Origin: Exiguobacterium acetylicum
GTDB lineage: Bacteria > Bacillota > Bacilli > Exiguobacteriales > Exiguobacteriaceae
Length of the DNA stretch: 64,000 nucleotides
Direction: 5' to 3'
Assembly (NCBI RefSeq): GCF_022170825.1
Contig: NZ_CP081878.1
Location: forward strand, 894,001 to 958,000
The notes beneath the pieces are model-generated. The model ran no database searches, was not told the origin of the DNA, and saw only the letters and a program-made list of their open reading frames with translations. A program made the position numbers and the translations under genes. Below are positions 35,473 through 43,893 of this stretch, in pieces; position 1 is the stretch's first letter, and every line of letters begins with the position of its first letter.

Positions 35473-35501
35473 ATTACAAAGAATGTGAAAGATGTTACAA
35501 T
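35473..35501 (+). promoter_or_regulatory. ldh promoter
   Basis: ATTACA (35473-35478), a 17-nt spacer and TACAAT (35496-35501). It lies between and under the Rex-like sites. Confidence 0.6.
35483..35500. promoter_or_regulatory. Rex operator 2 of ldh
   Basis: ATGTGA-AAGATG-TTACAA: a Rex-like inverted repeat with one departure in the core TGTGA/TTACA arms. It overlaps the -10 hexamer. Confidence 0.6.
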
Positions 35502-35505
35502 TTAT

Positions 35506-35523
35506 TTGTGAGATAGTTAACAA
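35506..35523. promoter_or_regulatory. Rex operator 3 of ldh
   Basis: TTGTGA-GATAGT-TAACAA: one mismatch to the 18-bp Rex consensus, just downstream of the -10. Confidence 0.55.
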
Positions 35524-35558
35524 ACTCTTAGAGCGAATGAAAGGGTGGACATAACGAT

Positions 35559-36515
35559 ATGGAATTACATGCGAAAGTGACACGGGTAGCACTTATTGGG
35601 GCCGGAGCAGTCGGTTCAAGCTTTGCTTATCAGATGTCAACAGCGGGACTTTGTGAGGAACTTGTCATCATTGATGTCAATAAAGCAAAAGCAGAAGGAG
35701 AAGCGATGGACCTCAACCATGGAACACCGTTCAGCTCTTCGCCGATGCGTATCTGGGCTGGCGATTATACGGATTGTCGGGAGGCTGAGGTCGTCGTCAT
35801 CACGGCGGGTGCTCCTCAAAAACCAGGCGAGACAAGACTTGATCTCGTCGCAAAGAATGCGTTGATCATGAAAGAAATGATTCGTCAAATCATGGATTCC
35901 GGTTTTGACGGTATCATCGTCGTGGCTTCCAATCCGGTCGATATCATGGCCCATCTAGCTTGGAAATATTCTGGTCTTCCAAAATCTCGTGTATTTGGAT
36001 CAGGAACGGTGCTTGATACAGCGCGTCTGCGTCAAATGCTAGGAGAATACTTTCACATTGATTCCCGGAATGCTCATGCCTACATTCTTGGAGAACATGG
36101 CGATACGGAATTTGCTGCCTGGAGTAATAGTCGTATCTATGGAAAGACGATTGACGAACTACTTGCTGAAGACGACCGTTATTCTCAAGCAGATCTCGAT
36201 CAAATCTACATCAACGTTCGAGATGCTGCATATCATATCATCGAGCGTAAAGGAGCAACCTATTATGCGATCGGACTTGGACTCGTTCGCATCGTCCGAG
36301 CTATCCTTGGGAATGAAAACTGCTTGTTGACGGTCGGAGCGCATGTCGATGGACAATACGGGATCTCAGGCATTCACATTGGAGTACCAGCAATCATCAA
36401 TCGTCAAGGTGTTCGTGAGATCATTGAAGTCTCATTGACGGAAGAAGAATTGAAAAAATTCCATCATTCTGCTGAAGTATTACGTCAGACACTTGAACCT
36501 GTCTTGCAAGGATGA
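35559..36515 (+). CDS. ldh: L-lactate dehydrogenase
   Basis: Reduces pyruvate to L-lactate with NADH. 318 residues: Rossmann loop [11 protein letters not shown], mobile-loop Arg in [13 protein letters not shown], substrate residues in [10 protein letters not shown], and catalytic His in [13 protein letters not shown] (about residue 178). The Gln in APQKPGETR marks lactate rather than malate dehydrogenase. Upstream, three Rex-box-like operators overlap the promoter, so expression should rise when NADH accumulates. RBS AAAGGGTGG. Monocistronic. Confidence 0.95.
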   Translation: MELHAKVTRVALIGAGAVGSSFAYQMSTAGLCEELVIIDVNKAKAEGEAMDLNHGTPFSSSPMRIWAGDYTDCREAEVVVITAGAPQKPGETRLDLVAKNALIMKEMIRQIMDSGFDGIIVVASNPVDIMAHLAWKYSGLPKSRVFGSGTVLDTARLRQMLGEYFHIDSRNAHAYILGEHGDTEFAAWSNSRIYGKTIDELLAEDDRYSQADLDQIYINVRDAAYHIIERKGATYYAIGLGLVRIVRAILGNENCLLTVGAHVDGQYGISGIHIGVPAIINRQGVREIIEVSLTEEELKKFHHSAEVLRQTLEPVLQG

Positions 36516-36557
36516 CATCATGTATCGTGAAGAAGTATTTAACGAAATAGAGGATTG

Positions 36558-36608
36558 AAAAACTCAAGTATCGGACACATTTCTTAATGTCCGGACTTGA
36601 GTTTTTTT
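36558..36608 (+). terminator. terminator after ldh
   Basis: A long stem: AAAACTCAAGT with ACTTGAGTTTT enclosing CGGACA/TGTCCG, then T7. The rest of the gap to 36773 is AT-rich and holds no gene. Confidence 0.9.
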
Positions 36609-36773
36609 GGAGAATGGAGAATGTAAGATAAAAATCAGATCCGTTTTGCTTGAAATAAAAGAGAAAAAATCTAGGTTTTATTTTACTAGAAAAAGGTTAA
36701 GTAAAAGATAGAAGCGTTTTTCCGTTATTTTTTTGTACGTCATGAAACCCAAAAAAGGAGAGAACCGACAGTC

Positions 36774-37283
36774 ATGTATACTTTTCGAAAATTAACTAAA
36801 GAGGATGCAGAACAATACTGGAATCTACGCCTTGAGGGATTAAAAAATCATCCAGATGCGTTTGGTCATTCGTTTGATGATGAACAGCAAACCCCGCTCC
36901 GCGAAGTACAAGAAGGACTTGAAGGAGAACCCGACTCCGATGAAGTCTGGCTTGGTATGTTCGATGGTGATACATTGTTTGGGTTTGGTCAGGTCAAGCC
37001 TTATGAATTGTCACGTGAATCGCACAAAGCGATGATTTCGGCAGTATATGTATCGCCTGAATATCGTGGTGGCACAGGGCGCGCCCTAATGGAAGCCTTA
37101 ATCGACGAGGCGAAGAAGTTACCAGACGTCGAGCAAGTCATTCTTGCTGTATTATCTGGAAATGAAGCAGCGCAAAGTCTTTACGAATCGCTCGGATTTG
37201 AAGTATATGCCGAAGATCCGGACTCTGTAAAATTAGAAGACGGCACATACCGTGATGATATTTGGATGAAAAAATACGTCTAG
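36774..37283 (+). CDS. GNAT family N-acetyltransferase
   Basis: 169 residues. The acetyl-CoA-binding motif A is AVYVSPEYRGGTGRALMEALIDEAK (about residues 88-112), followed by VILAVLSGNEAAQSLYESLGFEVY, the usual beta-bulge and C-terminal motif B. The substrate cannot be read from sequence. Flanked by terminators, so monocistronic. RBS AAAAAAGGAGAG. Confidence 0.85.
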   Translation: MYTFRKLTKEDAEQYWNLRLEGLKNHPDAFGHSFDDEQQTPLREVQEGLEGEPDSDEVWLGMFDGDTLFGFGQVKPYELSRESHKAMISAVYVSPEYRGGTGRALMEALIDEAKKLPDVEQVILAVLSGNEAAQSLYESLGFEVYAEDPDSVKLEDGTYRDDIWMKKYV

Positions 37284-37303
37284 GTTCTTTATATGGTGTG
37301 CAC

Positions 37304-37338
37304 GAAAAGCTGTAGCAAAAAAAGTGCTACAGCTTTTT
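37304..37338 (+). terminator. terminator after GNAT gene
   Basis: AAAAGCTGTAGC pairs with GCTACAGCTTTT; T tract follows. Confidence 0.9.
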
Positions 37339-37444
37339 CGCGTGGTGCATGTAGGATATCAGTACCGACACACAATGAATATTTGTTATCATGAGAACAA
37401 AGCGGATATCACGTTGTAGTCCGATTGAAAGGGAGCGAATGAAC

Positions 37445-38482
37445 ATGAAAGAAGTCATACGTACGATTGAAGAGCTGGTCTCGATTCCAAGTCCGACAGG
37501 CTCGACAAAAGAAGCGATTACATATGTAGAAAAGCGGTTGATTGCAGAAGGGATCACGTACCGCAAACTTGAGAAGGGAGCGATCTTAGCGACTTTACCT
37601 GGTGCTTCAAACCGAACACGATTGCTGACGGCACATGTCGACACACTAGGGGCGATGGTAAAGGAGATCTTGCCAACAGGGCGACTCAGTTTATCGCAAT
37701 TAGGTGGATATGCTTGGACAGCAATCGAAGGAGAGAACTGTCTCGTTCATAAGATGGACGGGCAAACAATTTCCGGTACGATCGTCTTCCATCATTCGAG
37801 TGTGCATACGTCGCGCGAGACGAATAAAACGGAACGGTCCGCCGATAATATCGAAGTACGACTTGATATTCGTTCGACGACAGCAGAAGAGACACGCGTT
37901 GCGGGAATCGAAGTAGGAGATATCGTAACATTTGATCCGCGTTTCCTTTATACAGAAACAGGATTCGTGAAGTCGCGTCATCTCGATGATAAAGCATCAG
38001 TTGCCTTATTGCTCGAATTGATCAAAGAATGGAAAACAATCGAATTACCACATACGGTCCAAATCCTGATTTCAAATTACGAAGAGGTTGGATTCGGTGG
38101 AAATGCTGGATTCACGGAAGAAGTCGCAGAATATATCGCGGTCGACATGGGGGCGTTAGGAGATGGTCAGCACTCTGACGAATTCACGGTCTCAATTTGT
38201 GCAAAAGATGGTTCCGGTCCGTACGACTTGGCGTTACGCCATCAGCTAACGCGTTTAGCACAACGTAATAGTATTCCATATAAGGTTGATATCTATCCGT
38301 TCTATAGCTCGGACGCCTCGGCAGCAGTGAGTGCGGGACACGATGTCCGCCACGGATTGTTTGGTCCAGGGATTGAATCGAGCCATTCCTACGAGCGAAC
38401 ACATGAGACATCGTTACAAGCGACATATGATTTACTACATGCATATGTAAAGGAGCCGATGGTTGATGAAGACACTATATGA
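37445..38482 (+). CDS. M42 family metallopeptidase
   Basis: Dinuclear zinc aminopeptidase or endoglucanase-like family member, 345 residues. Metal and catalytic motifs: TAHVDTLGAMV, RHLDDKASVALLLEL, YEEVGFGGNAG and AVDMGALGDG, with a late HSYERTHETS. ATG 37445 is preferred (GGGAG 9 nt upstream); ATG 37439 is too near that RBS. Its end overlaps yqgQ. Probably cytoplasmic peptide turnover; exact specificity unknown. Confidence 0.88.
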   Translation: MKEVIRTIEELVSIPSPTGSTKEAITYVEKRLIAEGITYRKLEKGAILATLPGASNRTRLLTAHVDTLGAMVKEILPTGRLSLSQLGGYAWTAIEGENCLVHKMDGQTISGTIVFHHSSVHTSRETNKTERSADNIEVRLDIRSTTAEETRVAGIEVGDIVTFDPRFLYTETGFVKSRHLDDKASVALLLELIKEWKTIELPHTVQILISNYEEVGFGGNAGFTEEVAEYIAVDMGALGDGQHSDEFTVSICAKDGSGPYDLALRHQLTRLAQRNSIPYKVDIYPFYSSDASAAVSAGHDVRHGLFGPGIESSHSYERTHETSLQATYDLLHAYVKEPMVDEDTI

Positions 38483-38669
38483 TGTCCAACAGTTACTCAA
38501 GACATACGGGACATTCATCTATCTTGGGGACCGAGCATCCGATATCGCGATGATGATGCTTGAACTCGATGAATTACAAGAAGCAGGTGTTTTGGAGCAA
38601 CGTCAGTACGATTCGGCAAAACTCATCTTACGACATGAATTGAAGCGTTCCCAATCCGACGACATCTAA
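38466..38669 (+). CDS. yqgQ: YqgQ family protein (DUF910)
   Basis: 67 residues, beginning MKTLYDVQQLLKTYGTFIYLGDR, which is the YqgQ signature. A small helical protein thought to bind single-stranded nucleic acid; its role is not established. It overlaps the peptidase gene by 17 nt and precedes glcK, as in B. subtilis. TTG 38463 is an alternative start; AAAGGAG lies about 10 nt before the ATG. Confidence 0.88.
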   Translation: MKTLYDVQQLLKTYGTFIYLGDRASDIAMMMLELDELQEAGVLEQRQYDSAKLILRHELKRSQSDDI

Positions 38670-38670
38670 G

Positions 38671-38692
38671 ATTGCGCAACCCTTTGCGCAAT
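38671..38692 (+). repeat. perfect hairpin between yqgQ and glcK
   Basis: ATTGCGCAA (38671-38679) and TTGCGCAAT (38684-38692) around a 4-nt loop. No T tract follows, so it is an imperfect terminator or an mRNA-processing/operator element. Confidence 0.7.
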
Positions 38693-38752
38693 GGGGATAT
38701 GTTCGGTAAAATAAATTAGTAGACATTATATGAGCATAGGGGAGACAGAGCA

Positions 38753-39703
38753 ATGAAATGGTTACTCGGCGTTGATATCGGCGGAACGACAGTCAAGATG
38801 GCAATTTTAGATTTGCAAGGCATCATCGTGGAAAAATGGGAAATCGAGACGGTCGTTTTGAACGATGGCGCACAGATTCCAGGAGACATCGCAAAATCAT
38901 TCTTTGAGAAGTGTCAAGAAAGTAATAAACGACCAGAAGATTTCGTCGGAGCGGGAATCGGCGCGCCGGGATTCATTGATTTCAATACGGGTGTCGTCGA
39001 AAAGGCAGTCAATATCGGTTGGCACAACTTTGAGCTTGTCGGTGAGTTCGAACGGTTAACAGGATTACCGGCCGTGCTTGAGAATGATGCGAATGCTGCA
39101 GCAATCGGCGAGATGTGGAAAGGTGCCGGTAGCGGTGCAACAGAATTGCTGGCGGTCACACTCGGTACAGGCGTTGGTGGTGGTCTAATCACGAACGGAC
39201 AAATCGTGCATGGTACAGTCGGTATGGCAGGAGAAATCGGTCATATCACGATGTTGCCGGAAGGTGGCGTCCTATGTGGATGTGGACGTAAAGGGTGTCT
39301 CGAGACGATTGCTTCAGCCACAGGCATCGCTCGTCTTGGTCTTGAGAAACGTAAAGGGCAAGAAACGTTACTTAACGACATCAAAGCAGTGACGGCGAAA
39401 GATGTATTCGAAGCGTATGAGAAAGGGGATCGTATCGCAACGGAAGTTGTAGAAGAGGTAACGTTCCATCTCGGGCTTGCAGTTTCGAACTTGGCAAATA
39501 GTATTAATCCGGAAATCATCGTCATTGGTGGTGGTGTCTCAAAAGCTGGAGAGACGTTACTTGCTCCACTACGTCAACAATTCGAACGTTTTGCTTTACC
39601 ACGGGTCTTCGGGTCGACGACATTTAAGATCGCCGAACTTGGAAACGATGCAGGAGTCATCGGATGCGCATGGCTTGCGAAACAAATGTTCCTCACAAAA
39701 TGA
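38753..39703 (+). CDS. glcK: glucokinase (ROK family)
   Basis: Phosphorylates glucose with ATP. 316 residues: ATP loop GVDIGGTTVKMAIL, sugar-binding LENDANAAAIGE, catalytic Asp in that segment, TLGTGVGGGLI, and the ROK zinc motif with Cys in GGVLCGCGRKGCLE. Position after yqgQ matches B. subtilis yqgR. It could process glucose freed by the intracellular amylase encoded upstream. Confidence 0.95.
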   Translation: MKWLLGVDIGGTTVKMAILDLQGIIVEKWEIETVVLNDGAQIPGDIAKSFFEKCQESNKRPEDFVGAGIGAPGFIDFNTGVVEKAVNIGWHNFELVGEFERLTGLPAVLENDANAAAIGEMWKGAGSGATELLAVTLGTGVGGGLITNGQIVHGTVGMAGEIGHITMLPEGGVLCGCGRKGCLETIASATGIARLGLEKRKGQETLLNDIKAVTAKDVFEAYEKGDRIATEVVEEVTFHLGLAVSNLANSINPEIIVIGGGVSKAGETLLAPLRQQFERFALPRVFGSTTFKIAELGNDAGVIGCAWLAKQMFLTK

Positions 39704-39721
39704 TAATATTCAATTTCAGTA

Positions 39722-39751
39722 AAAGGTTCGCTTCGGCGAATCTTTTTTTTG
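39722..39751 (+). terminator. terminator after glcK
   Basis: AGGTTCGC-ttcg-GCGAATCT hairpin followed by T8. Confidence 0.85.
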
Positions 39752-39790
39752 TTTACAAACGTATAGTAATTATGTGATTGTTAAGTATCT

Positions 39791-39803
39791 ACCGGATTCC
39801 GGT
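39791..39803. promoter_or_regulatory. inverted repeat at the ltaS-type gene promoter
   Basis: ACCGG-ATT-CCGGT, a perfect 5-3-5 palindrome touching the first base of the -35 hexamer. A possible operator; no regulator assigned. Confidence 0.4.
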
Positions 39804-39831
39804 TGCATTTTTGTAAAACTAAGCGTAAAAT
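39803..39831 (+). promoter_or_regulatory. promoter of the ltaS-type gene
   Basis: TTGCAT (39803-39808), a 17-nt spacer and TAAAAT (39826-39831). The leader to the start is about 80 nt. Confidence 0.6.
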
Positions 39832-39919
39832 TTTCACGTGATATGGGTATATGTAAAATATGATGTAAGTTGTGTGAACTGAAAGCAGAAAGCACATGTA
39901 AATTAGGAGGCAGGTTTTT

Positions 39920-41845
39920 ATGCAGCAAGACGCAAACATCTGGTCGCGAATGCGCCTAAAGATGGGTCAAGGCGTTCGCAGCACCTATAAAGAGCATAAA
40001 CTCTTTTGGATTGCGACCTTATTGATTTGGTTAAAAACGTATTTAGCGTATACACTTTTCTTCAACGTTCCCGTAACGAACTCTGCGCAAGCATTCATTC
40101 TACTAATTAATCCAATTAGTTCAGCGCTCTTCATGTTCGGGTTCAGCTTCTTCTTCCGGGGAAATGTTCAAAAATGGTTCATCTACGGCACATTGTTCGT
40201 CGCGACACTCATTTTATATGCGGACATCATCTTCTTCCGCTTCTTTAATGACTACCTGACGTTGCCGGTATTGTTCCAAACGTCGAATGCAGAAACCGTT
40301 TCTGCATCACTCGGATCACTCTTGAACTGGTCTGATTTACTAATCGTTGGTGACTTGATCATCTTACCGTTCTTCTTACGGAAAATGGACATGTCAAAAA
40401 ATGTTGCGTCACGTGGACGCGCGATTCTCGCATTCGTTGCAGCAGTTGTCGTTTTCCTTGGAAACTTAACACTTGCTGAGACAGAACGTCCAGAATTGCT
40501 CACACGTGCCTTTGACCGAGAGTTGCTTGTCAAAAACATCGGAACATTTAACTTCCATATGTATGACGCCCTCATTCAGTCGAAAACATCCGCTCAAAAA
40601 GCACTCGCGGACAGTTCAGAACTGTCAGAAGTTCAGAGCTTCATTGATTCAAAACATGCTGAACCGAATCCGGCTATGTTCGGAAAATATAAAGGAAAGA
40701 ACGTTATCGTCGTTTCTTTTGAGTCAGCACAATCCTTTGCAGTTGGGTTAAAAGCGCCAAACGGACAAGAGATTACACCAAACCTGAATAAGCTGATCAA
40801 GGAATCTCATTCATGGGATAACTTCTATCACAATACAGGACAAGGGAAGACGGCAGATGCTGAGTTCATTCTTGAAAACTCCATCTATCCACTTGGACGC
40901 GGTGCAGCCTTCTTTACAAATGGAGAAAACGAATTCCGTGCAACTCCTGAAATGTTGAAAGAAGATGGTTATTACTCAGCTGTTTTCCATGCGAATAATA
41001 AATCGTTCTGGAACCGAGACATCGTCTATAACAGCTTTGGTGTCGATCGTTTCTTCTCAGAAACGGATTACGACTTAGGAAATCCAGAAGATTTAACGGA
41101 ATGGGGCTTGCTCGATGATAAATTCTTTGAACAGTCGCTTCCGATGTTAAAAGATTTACCACGTCCATTCTATTCGAAATTCATCACATTAACGAACCAC
41201 TATCCATTTGAGATGCCAAAACCAGAACATGAACTCGTACCACCGCTTGAGACGAGTTCTACGACACTGAACCACTACGTTCAGGCACTAGCATATCAAG
41301 ATATGGCACTCGGTAAATTCATCGAGGGTCTGAAAAAAGATGGTACATGGGATGATACGATTTTCATGCTTTACGGTGACCACTATGGTATCTCGACGAA
41401 CCATAATGCTGCGATGGCAGAACTCATGAACAAAGATGAGTTGACGCCGTATGATGTCGCACAACTTCAACGTGTGCCGTTCGTGATCCATTTACCGGGT
41501 CAAACGAAAGGCGTCAAACATGAAGATGTTGCGAGTCAAATCGATATTAAACCAACATTGCTTCATCTGTTAGGTCAAGACTTCAAGAACGAAGTATTGT
41601 TCGGTACCGATCTCTTCTCGAAACAGCATAAGGATTATGCGCTGTTCCGCGATGGCTCTGTCGTAACAGATAAGACGGTTTATACGCAGGAAACGTGTTA
41701 TGATCGTAAGACAGGTGAAGAAGTGAAAGACGGTGAGCTAGCGGAGATGTGTAAACAATCTACGAAGCAATCTGAGAAAGAATTAGGACTTTCAGATAAA
41801 GTCATCTATGGTGATTTGCTCCGTTTCCTTCAAACTTCAAAATAA
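39920..41845 (+). CDS. ltaS: lipoteichoic acid synthase family protein (LtaS/YqgS type)
   Basis: Polymerises glycerol phosphate from phosphatidylglycerol on the outer leaflet. 641 residues: five N-terminal membrane segments (to about residue 215), then an extracellular sulfatase-fold domain. The catalytic Thr is in NTGQGKTADAEF (about residue 306-311); metal ligands in VVSFESAQ and MLYGDHYGIS. The locus corresponds to B. subtilis yqgS, one of several LtaS paralogues, so whether this copy is the main synthase is open. RBS TAGGAGGCAGG. Confidence 0.9.
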   Translation: MQQDANIWSRMRLKMGQGVRSTYKEHKLFWIATLLIWLKTYLAYTLFFNVPVTNSAQAFILLINPISSALFMFGFSFFFRGNVQKWFIYGTLFVATLILYADIIFFRFFNDYLTLPVLFQTSNAETVSASLGSLLNWSDLLIVGDLIILPFFLRKMDMSKNVASRGRAILAFVAAVVVFLGNLTLAETERPELLTRAFDRELLVKNIGTFNFHMYDALIQSKTSAQKALADSSELSEVQSFIDSKHAEPNPAMFGKYKGKNVIVVSFESAQSFAVGLKAPNGQEITPNLNKLIKESHSWDNFYHNTGQGKTADAEFILENSIYPLGRGAAFFTNGENEFRATPEMLKEDGYYSAVFHANNKSFWNRDIVYNSFGVDRFFSETDYDLGNPEDLTEWGLLDDKFFEQSLPMLKDLPRPFYSKFITLTNHYPFEMPKPEHELVPPLETSSTTLNHYVQALAYQDMALGKFIEGLKKDGTWDDTIFMLYGDHYGISTNHNAAMAELMNKDELTPYDVAQLQRVPFVIHLPGQTKGVKHEDVASQIDIKPTLLHLLGQDFKNEVLFGTDLFSKQHKDYALFRDGSVVTDKTVYTQETCYDRKTGEEVKDGELAEMCKQSTKQSEKELGLSDKVIYGDLLRFLQTSK

Positions 41846-41852
41846 GATGATG

Positions 41853-41890
41853 AAAACGAATCTACTTTCGAGTGGATTCGTTTTTTTTGT
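41853..41890 (+). terminator. terminator after the ltaS-type gene
   Basis: AAAACGAATC pairs with GATTCGTTTT around a partly paired centre; T8 follows. Confidence 0.85.
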
Positions 41891-41897
41891 AGAAAAA

Positions 41898-41937
41898 CAA
41901 AACAAAAAGAGAGATGCACGAGGCACCTCTCTTTTTA
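41898..41937 (-). terminator. terminator after the DUF2759 gene
   Basis: AAAAAGAGAG (41904-41913) pairs with CTCTCTTTTT (41927-41936); on the minus strand TTTTTG follows. Confidence 0.75.
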
Positions 41938-41948
41938 GCGTATGCTGA

Positions 41949-42128
41949 TTACGATGGAATACCGCCGTAAATCAATGTCGCAATCCCGAACCAGCCGAAT
42001 AAGACGACAGTTAGGCCTGCGAATACGAGTGGAAACATTTGGCGTTTCTTAAGTGAACGAACGACGGCCCAAACGCCGACGAGTGCGACGAAGAAGAAAA
42101 GCCAACCGATTGGTTGATCCAAATGCAT
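41949..42128 (-). CDS. yqgW: small membrane protein, DUF2759 (YqgW-like)
   Basis: 59 residues with two hydrophobic helices (PIGWLFFFVALVGVWAVV and FAGLTVVLFGWFGIATL) joined by a basic loop, LKKRQ. ATG 42128 follows AAGGGGGAG at good distance; the frame could be extended 7 codons to a TTG at 42149 that lies upstream of that RBS. Position before yqgX, yqgY and yqgZ equivalents matches B. subtilis yqgW. Function unknown. Confidence 0.8.
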   Translation of the reverse strand: MHLDQPIGWLFFFVALVGVWAVVRSLKKRQMFPLVFAGLTVVLFGWFGIATLIYGGIPS

Positions 42129-42296
42129 GACGTACTCCCCCTTAAACAATCACGTTATGAATTTCACGAAGATTTCACTTAAATCTCACTTTTTAGTTTA
42201 TCCGACTCGCGGGATAAAGTCGAGAGGGCGTTGCAGGAACTTTCGACAATTTCGTGTATAGTAGGAGAAGAGTCTATTGTAAAGGGGTTTTATAGA

Positions 42297-42914
42297 ATGG
42301 AAATCGTAATGATCACTTCCGGTATGGCATCTGAGAATGGTTATTTGTTATTTAAAGACAAGGAATGTCTCGTCATTGATCCAGGTACAGAAGATATGCG
42401 GTTTTTCGATGAAATTGAGAGTCGGGGAGCAACATTAAAAGCCATTTTATTGACGCATGCTCATTTTGACCATATAGGAGGTGTCGATATGTTACGACGC
42501 TTCACGGAAGCACCGGTCTATGTCCATACGGAAGAAGCGGGCTGGCTCGGTAATCCAGAATGGAATGGTTCAGCAAAATTCGGTATGCCACCGATGCGGA
42601 TGAAACCAGCAGATCACTTGTTTCAACCAGGACGGTTGACGATTGGTAGCTTTTCGATGCATGTACTCGAGACACCGGGGCATTCACCAGGAAGTGTGAC
42701 GTTTTACTTCAAGGGAGAGCGGATCGCGTTCGGAGGAGATCTCTTATTCCAGCAAGGAGTAGGACGGACGGATCTCTATGGTGGAGACCAAGATGTGTTG
42801 ATACGTTCACTCGATCGACTCATTGCGGAACTACCGGCAGATACGACGGTCTATCCAGGACACGGTCCGAGTACGACGATTCGTCAAGAAATGAAATCGA
42901 ATCCATTCCTCTGA
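42297..42914 (+). CDS. yqgX: MBL-fold metallohydrolase, glyoxalase II-like (YqgX)
   Basis: 205 residues of the metallo-beta-lactamase fold. Metal ligands: THAHFDHIGG, ETPGHSPGS, GGDLLFQQGVGRTD and YPGHGPST. The short, single-domain form corresponds to YqgX, annotated as a hydroxyacylglutathione-hydrolase-like enzyme; the true thioester substrate is uncertain. ATG 42297 with AAAGGGG is preferred over the 22-residue longer frame. Confidence 0.88.
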   Translation: MEIVMITSGMASENGYLLFKDKECLVIDPGTEDMRFFDEIESRGATLKAILLTHAHFDHIGGVDMLRRFTEAPVYVHTEEAGWLGNPEWNGSAKFGMPPMRMKPADHLFQPGRLTIGSFSMHVLETPGHSPGSVTFYFKGERIAFGGDLLFQQGVGRTDLYGGDQDVLIRSLDRLIAELPADTTVYPGHGPSTTIRQEMKSNPFL

Positions 42915-42916
42915 CT

Positions 42917-42954
42917 AAAAAAACTCGCCATCCAAAAGGATGACGAGTTTTTTT
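42917..42954. terminator. bidirectional terminator yqgX/yqgY
   Basis: AAAACTCGcCATCC-aaaa-GGATGaCGAGTTTT with T7 on the plus strand and matching A run for the minus strand. Confidence 0.85.
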
Positions 42955-42956
42955 CA

Positions 42957-43220
42957 TTACATCTGGAAGTTCGACCAGTACGTAAAGACGATGAAAAATA
43001 CAGTTAAGTAAGCTCCAAAGATATAGACATACGTTTTTTCAGTTAAACGCAAGTAACCAAGCGCTGCAAAAAAGACAGTTTGTGCTAAGAAGACGAAGCC
43101 CATGACTAAAAATGAATCCGTATGCTCACTTGAGCTTGCATCGCCACCCAATGCGCCGATAAATGCCATGACTGCGATGATACCAGTCCAGAAACCGAGT
43201 ACGCGGTACATTCTCCCCAT
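42957..43220 (-). CDS. yqgY: DUF2626 membrane protein (YqgY-like)
   Basis: 87 residues with three hydrophobic segments. GRMYRVLGFWTGIIAVMAF and LGYLRLTEKTYVYIFGAYL match the DUF2626 family, represented by B. subtilis YqgY. Starts at ATG 43220, or at ATG 43211 which sits behind GGGGAGA; the former has a better spaced GGGG. Convergent with yqgX. Function unknown. Confidence 0.8.
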   Translation of the reverse strand: MGRMYRVLGFWTGIIAVMAFIGALGGDASSSEHTDSFLVMGFVFLAQTVFFAALGYLRLTEKTYVYIFGAYLTVFFIVFTYWSNFQM

Positions 43221-43352
43221 TCCTATAACCCCCTAAATCCGACAGATAGTCAATATACGTACTTATTTTACCAAGCAAACAATCATCCGTCCATCCTGTT
43301 CTAGTGATTGTTAAGGAATAACTGTGAACAAAAGATGAAGTTTCAAAAAAAG

Positions 43353-43382
43353 TTGTACAATAGTTGTACAAAAGGTGTACAA
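43353..43382. promoter_or_regulatory. three tandem TTGTACAA-like repeats
   Basis: TTGTACAA (43353), TTGTACAA (43364) and GTGTACAA (43375) at exact 11-bp steps, equivalent to TGTACA-N5-TGTACA-N5-TGTACA. They end 17 bp before an extended -10 (TG-C-TATAGT, 43396-43404) of the Spx/MgsR-like gene, so the last repeat occupies the -35 position. The architecture fits an OmpR/PhoP-type response regulator acting as activator. Confidence 0.65.
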
Positions 43383-43395
43383 AGTCAAATTGACG

Positions 43396-43404
43396 TGCTA
43401 TAGT
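43396..43404 (+). promoter_or_regulatory. extended -10 of the Spx/MgsR-like gene
   Basis: TG-C-TATAGT about 40 nt upstream of the start codon. The -35 position is TGTACA, part of the repeat array. Confidence 0.6.
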
Positions 43405-43444
43405 AACTGTAATGAAACCCCACACTTTGAGAGGAGGAGCAAAA

Positions 43445-43831
43445 ATGACGAATGAGTTAGTCTTTTTCACATACCCAAGCTGTACATCATGTCGTAAAAC
43501 GAAATCATGGTTAAAAGAGGAACATGTTGATGTAGAGGAACGTCATCTGTTCAGAAATGCTCCAACAGTTGATGAACTCATGGAACTGTTGAAATTATCG
43601 ACGGATGGGATTGAAAGTTTGCTCGCAACACGCAGTCAAGCCTTCAAGGATCTCGGCATTGATATTGAAGACATGAAACTCAGTGAGTTATTACGCCTCA
43701 TGAGTGACAATCCGAAATTATTACGCCGCCCAATCATCACTGATGGAAAACAACTTGTTATCGGGTACGATAAACCAGGTCTTGAGACATTGGCGAAGCG
43801 TAAACATCGGACAATCGCACACGTATCGTAA
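43445..43831 (+). CDS. mgsR: ArsC/Spx-family protein, MgsR-like (YqgZ)
   Basis: 128 residues with the ArsC-like thioredoxin fold. The redox CxxC is YPSCTSCRKTKSWL near the N-terminus; no arsenate-reductase Arg pattern is evident, so a transcriptional redox/stress regulator of the Spx-MgsR group is likelier. Locus and length match B. subtilis YqgZ (MgsR), just upstream of comGA. RBS GAGGAGGAGC supports ATG 43445 rather than the frame from 43412. An unusual three-repeat array lies upstream of the promoter. Confidence 0.82.
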   Translation: MTNELVFFTYPSCTSCRKTKSWLKEEHVDVEERHLFRNAPTVDELMELLKLSTDGIESLLATRSQAFKDLGIDIEDMKLSELLRLMSDNPKLLRRPIITDGKQLVIGYDKPGLETLAKRKHRTIAHVS

Positions 43832-43862
43832 AGAAGCCGGTTTGGTCGGCTTCTTTTTTTTG
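43831..43862 (+). terminator. terminator between mgsR-like gene and comGA
   Basis: AAGAAGCC (43831-43838) pairs with GGCTTCTT (43848-43855), then a T run. Only about 30 nt remain before comGA, and no ComK-type AT box is evident there. Confidence 0.8.
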
Positions 43863-43893
43863 TGTATTGTTTGCGGTAGGGAGGTGAAGAGAA

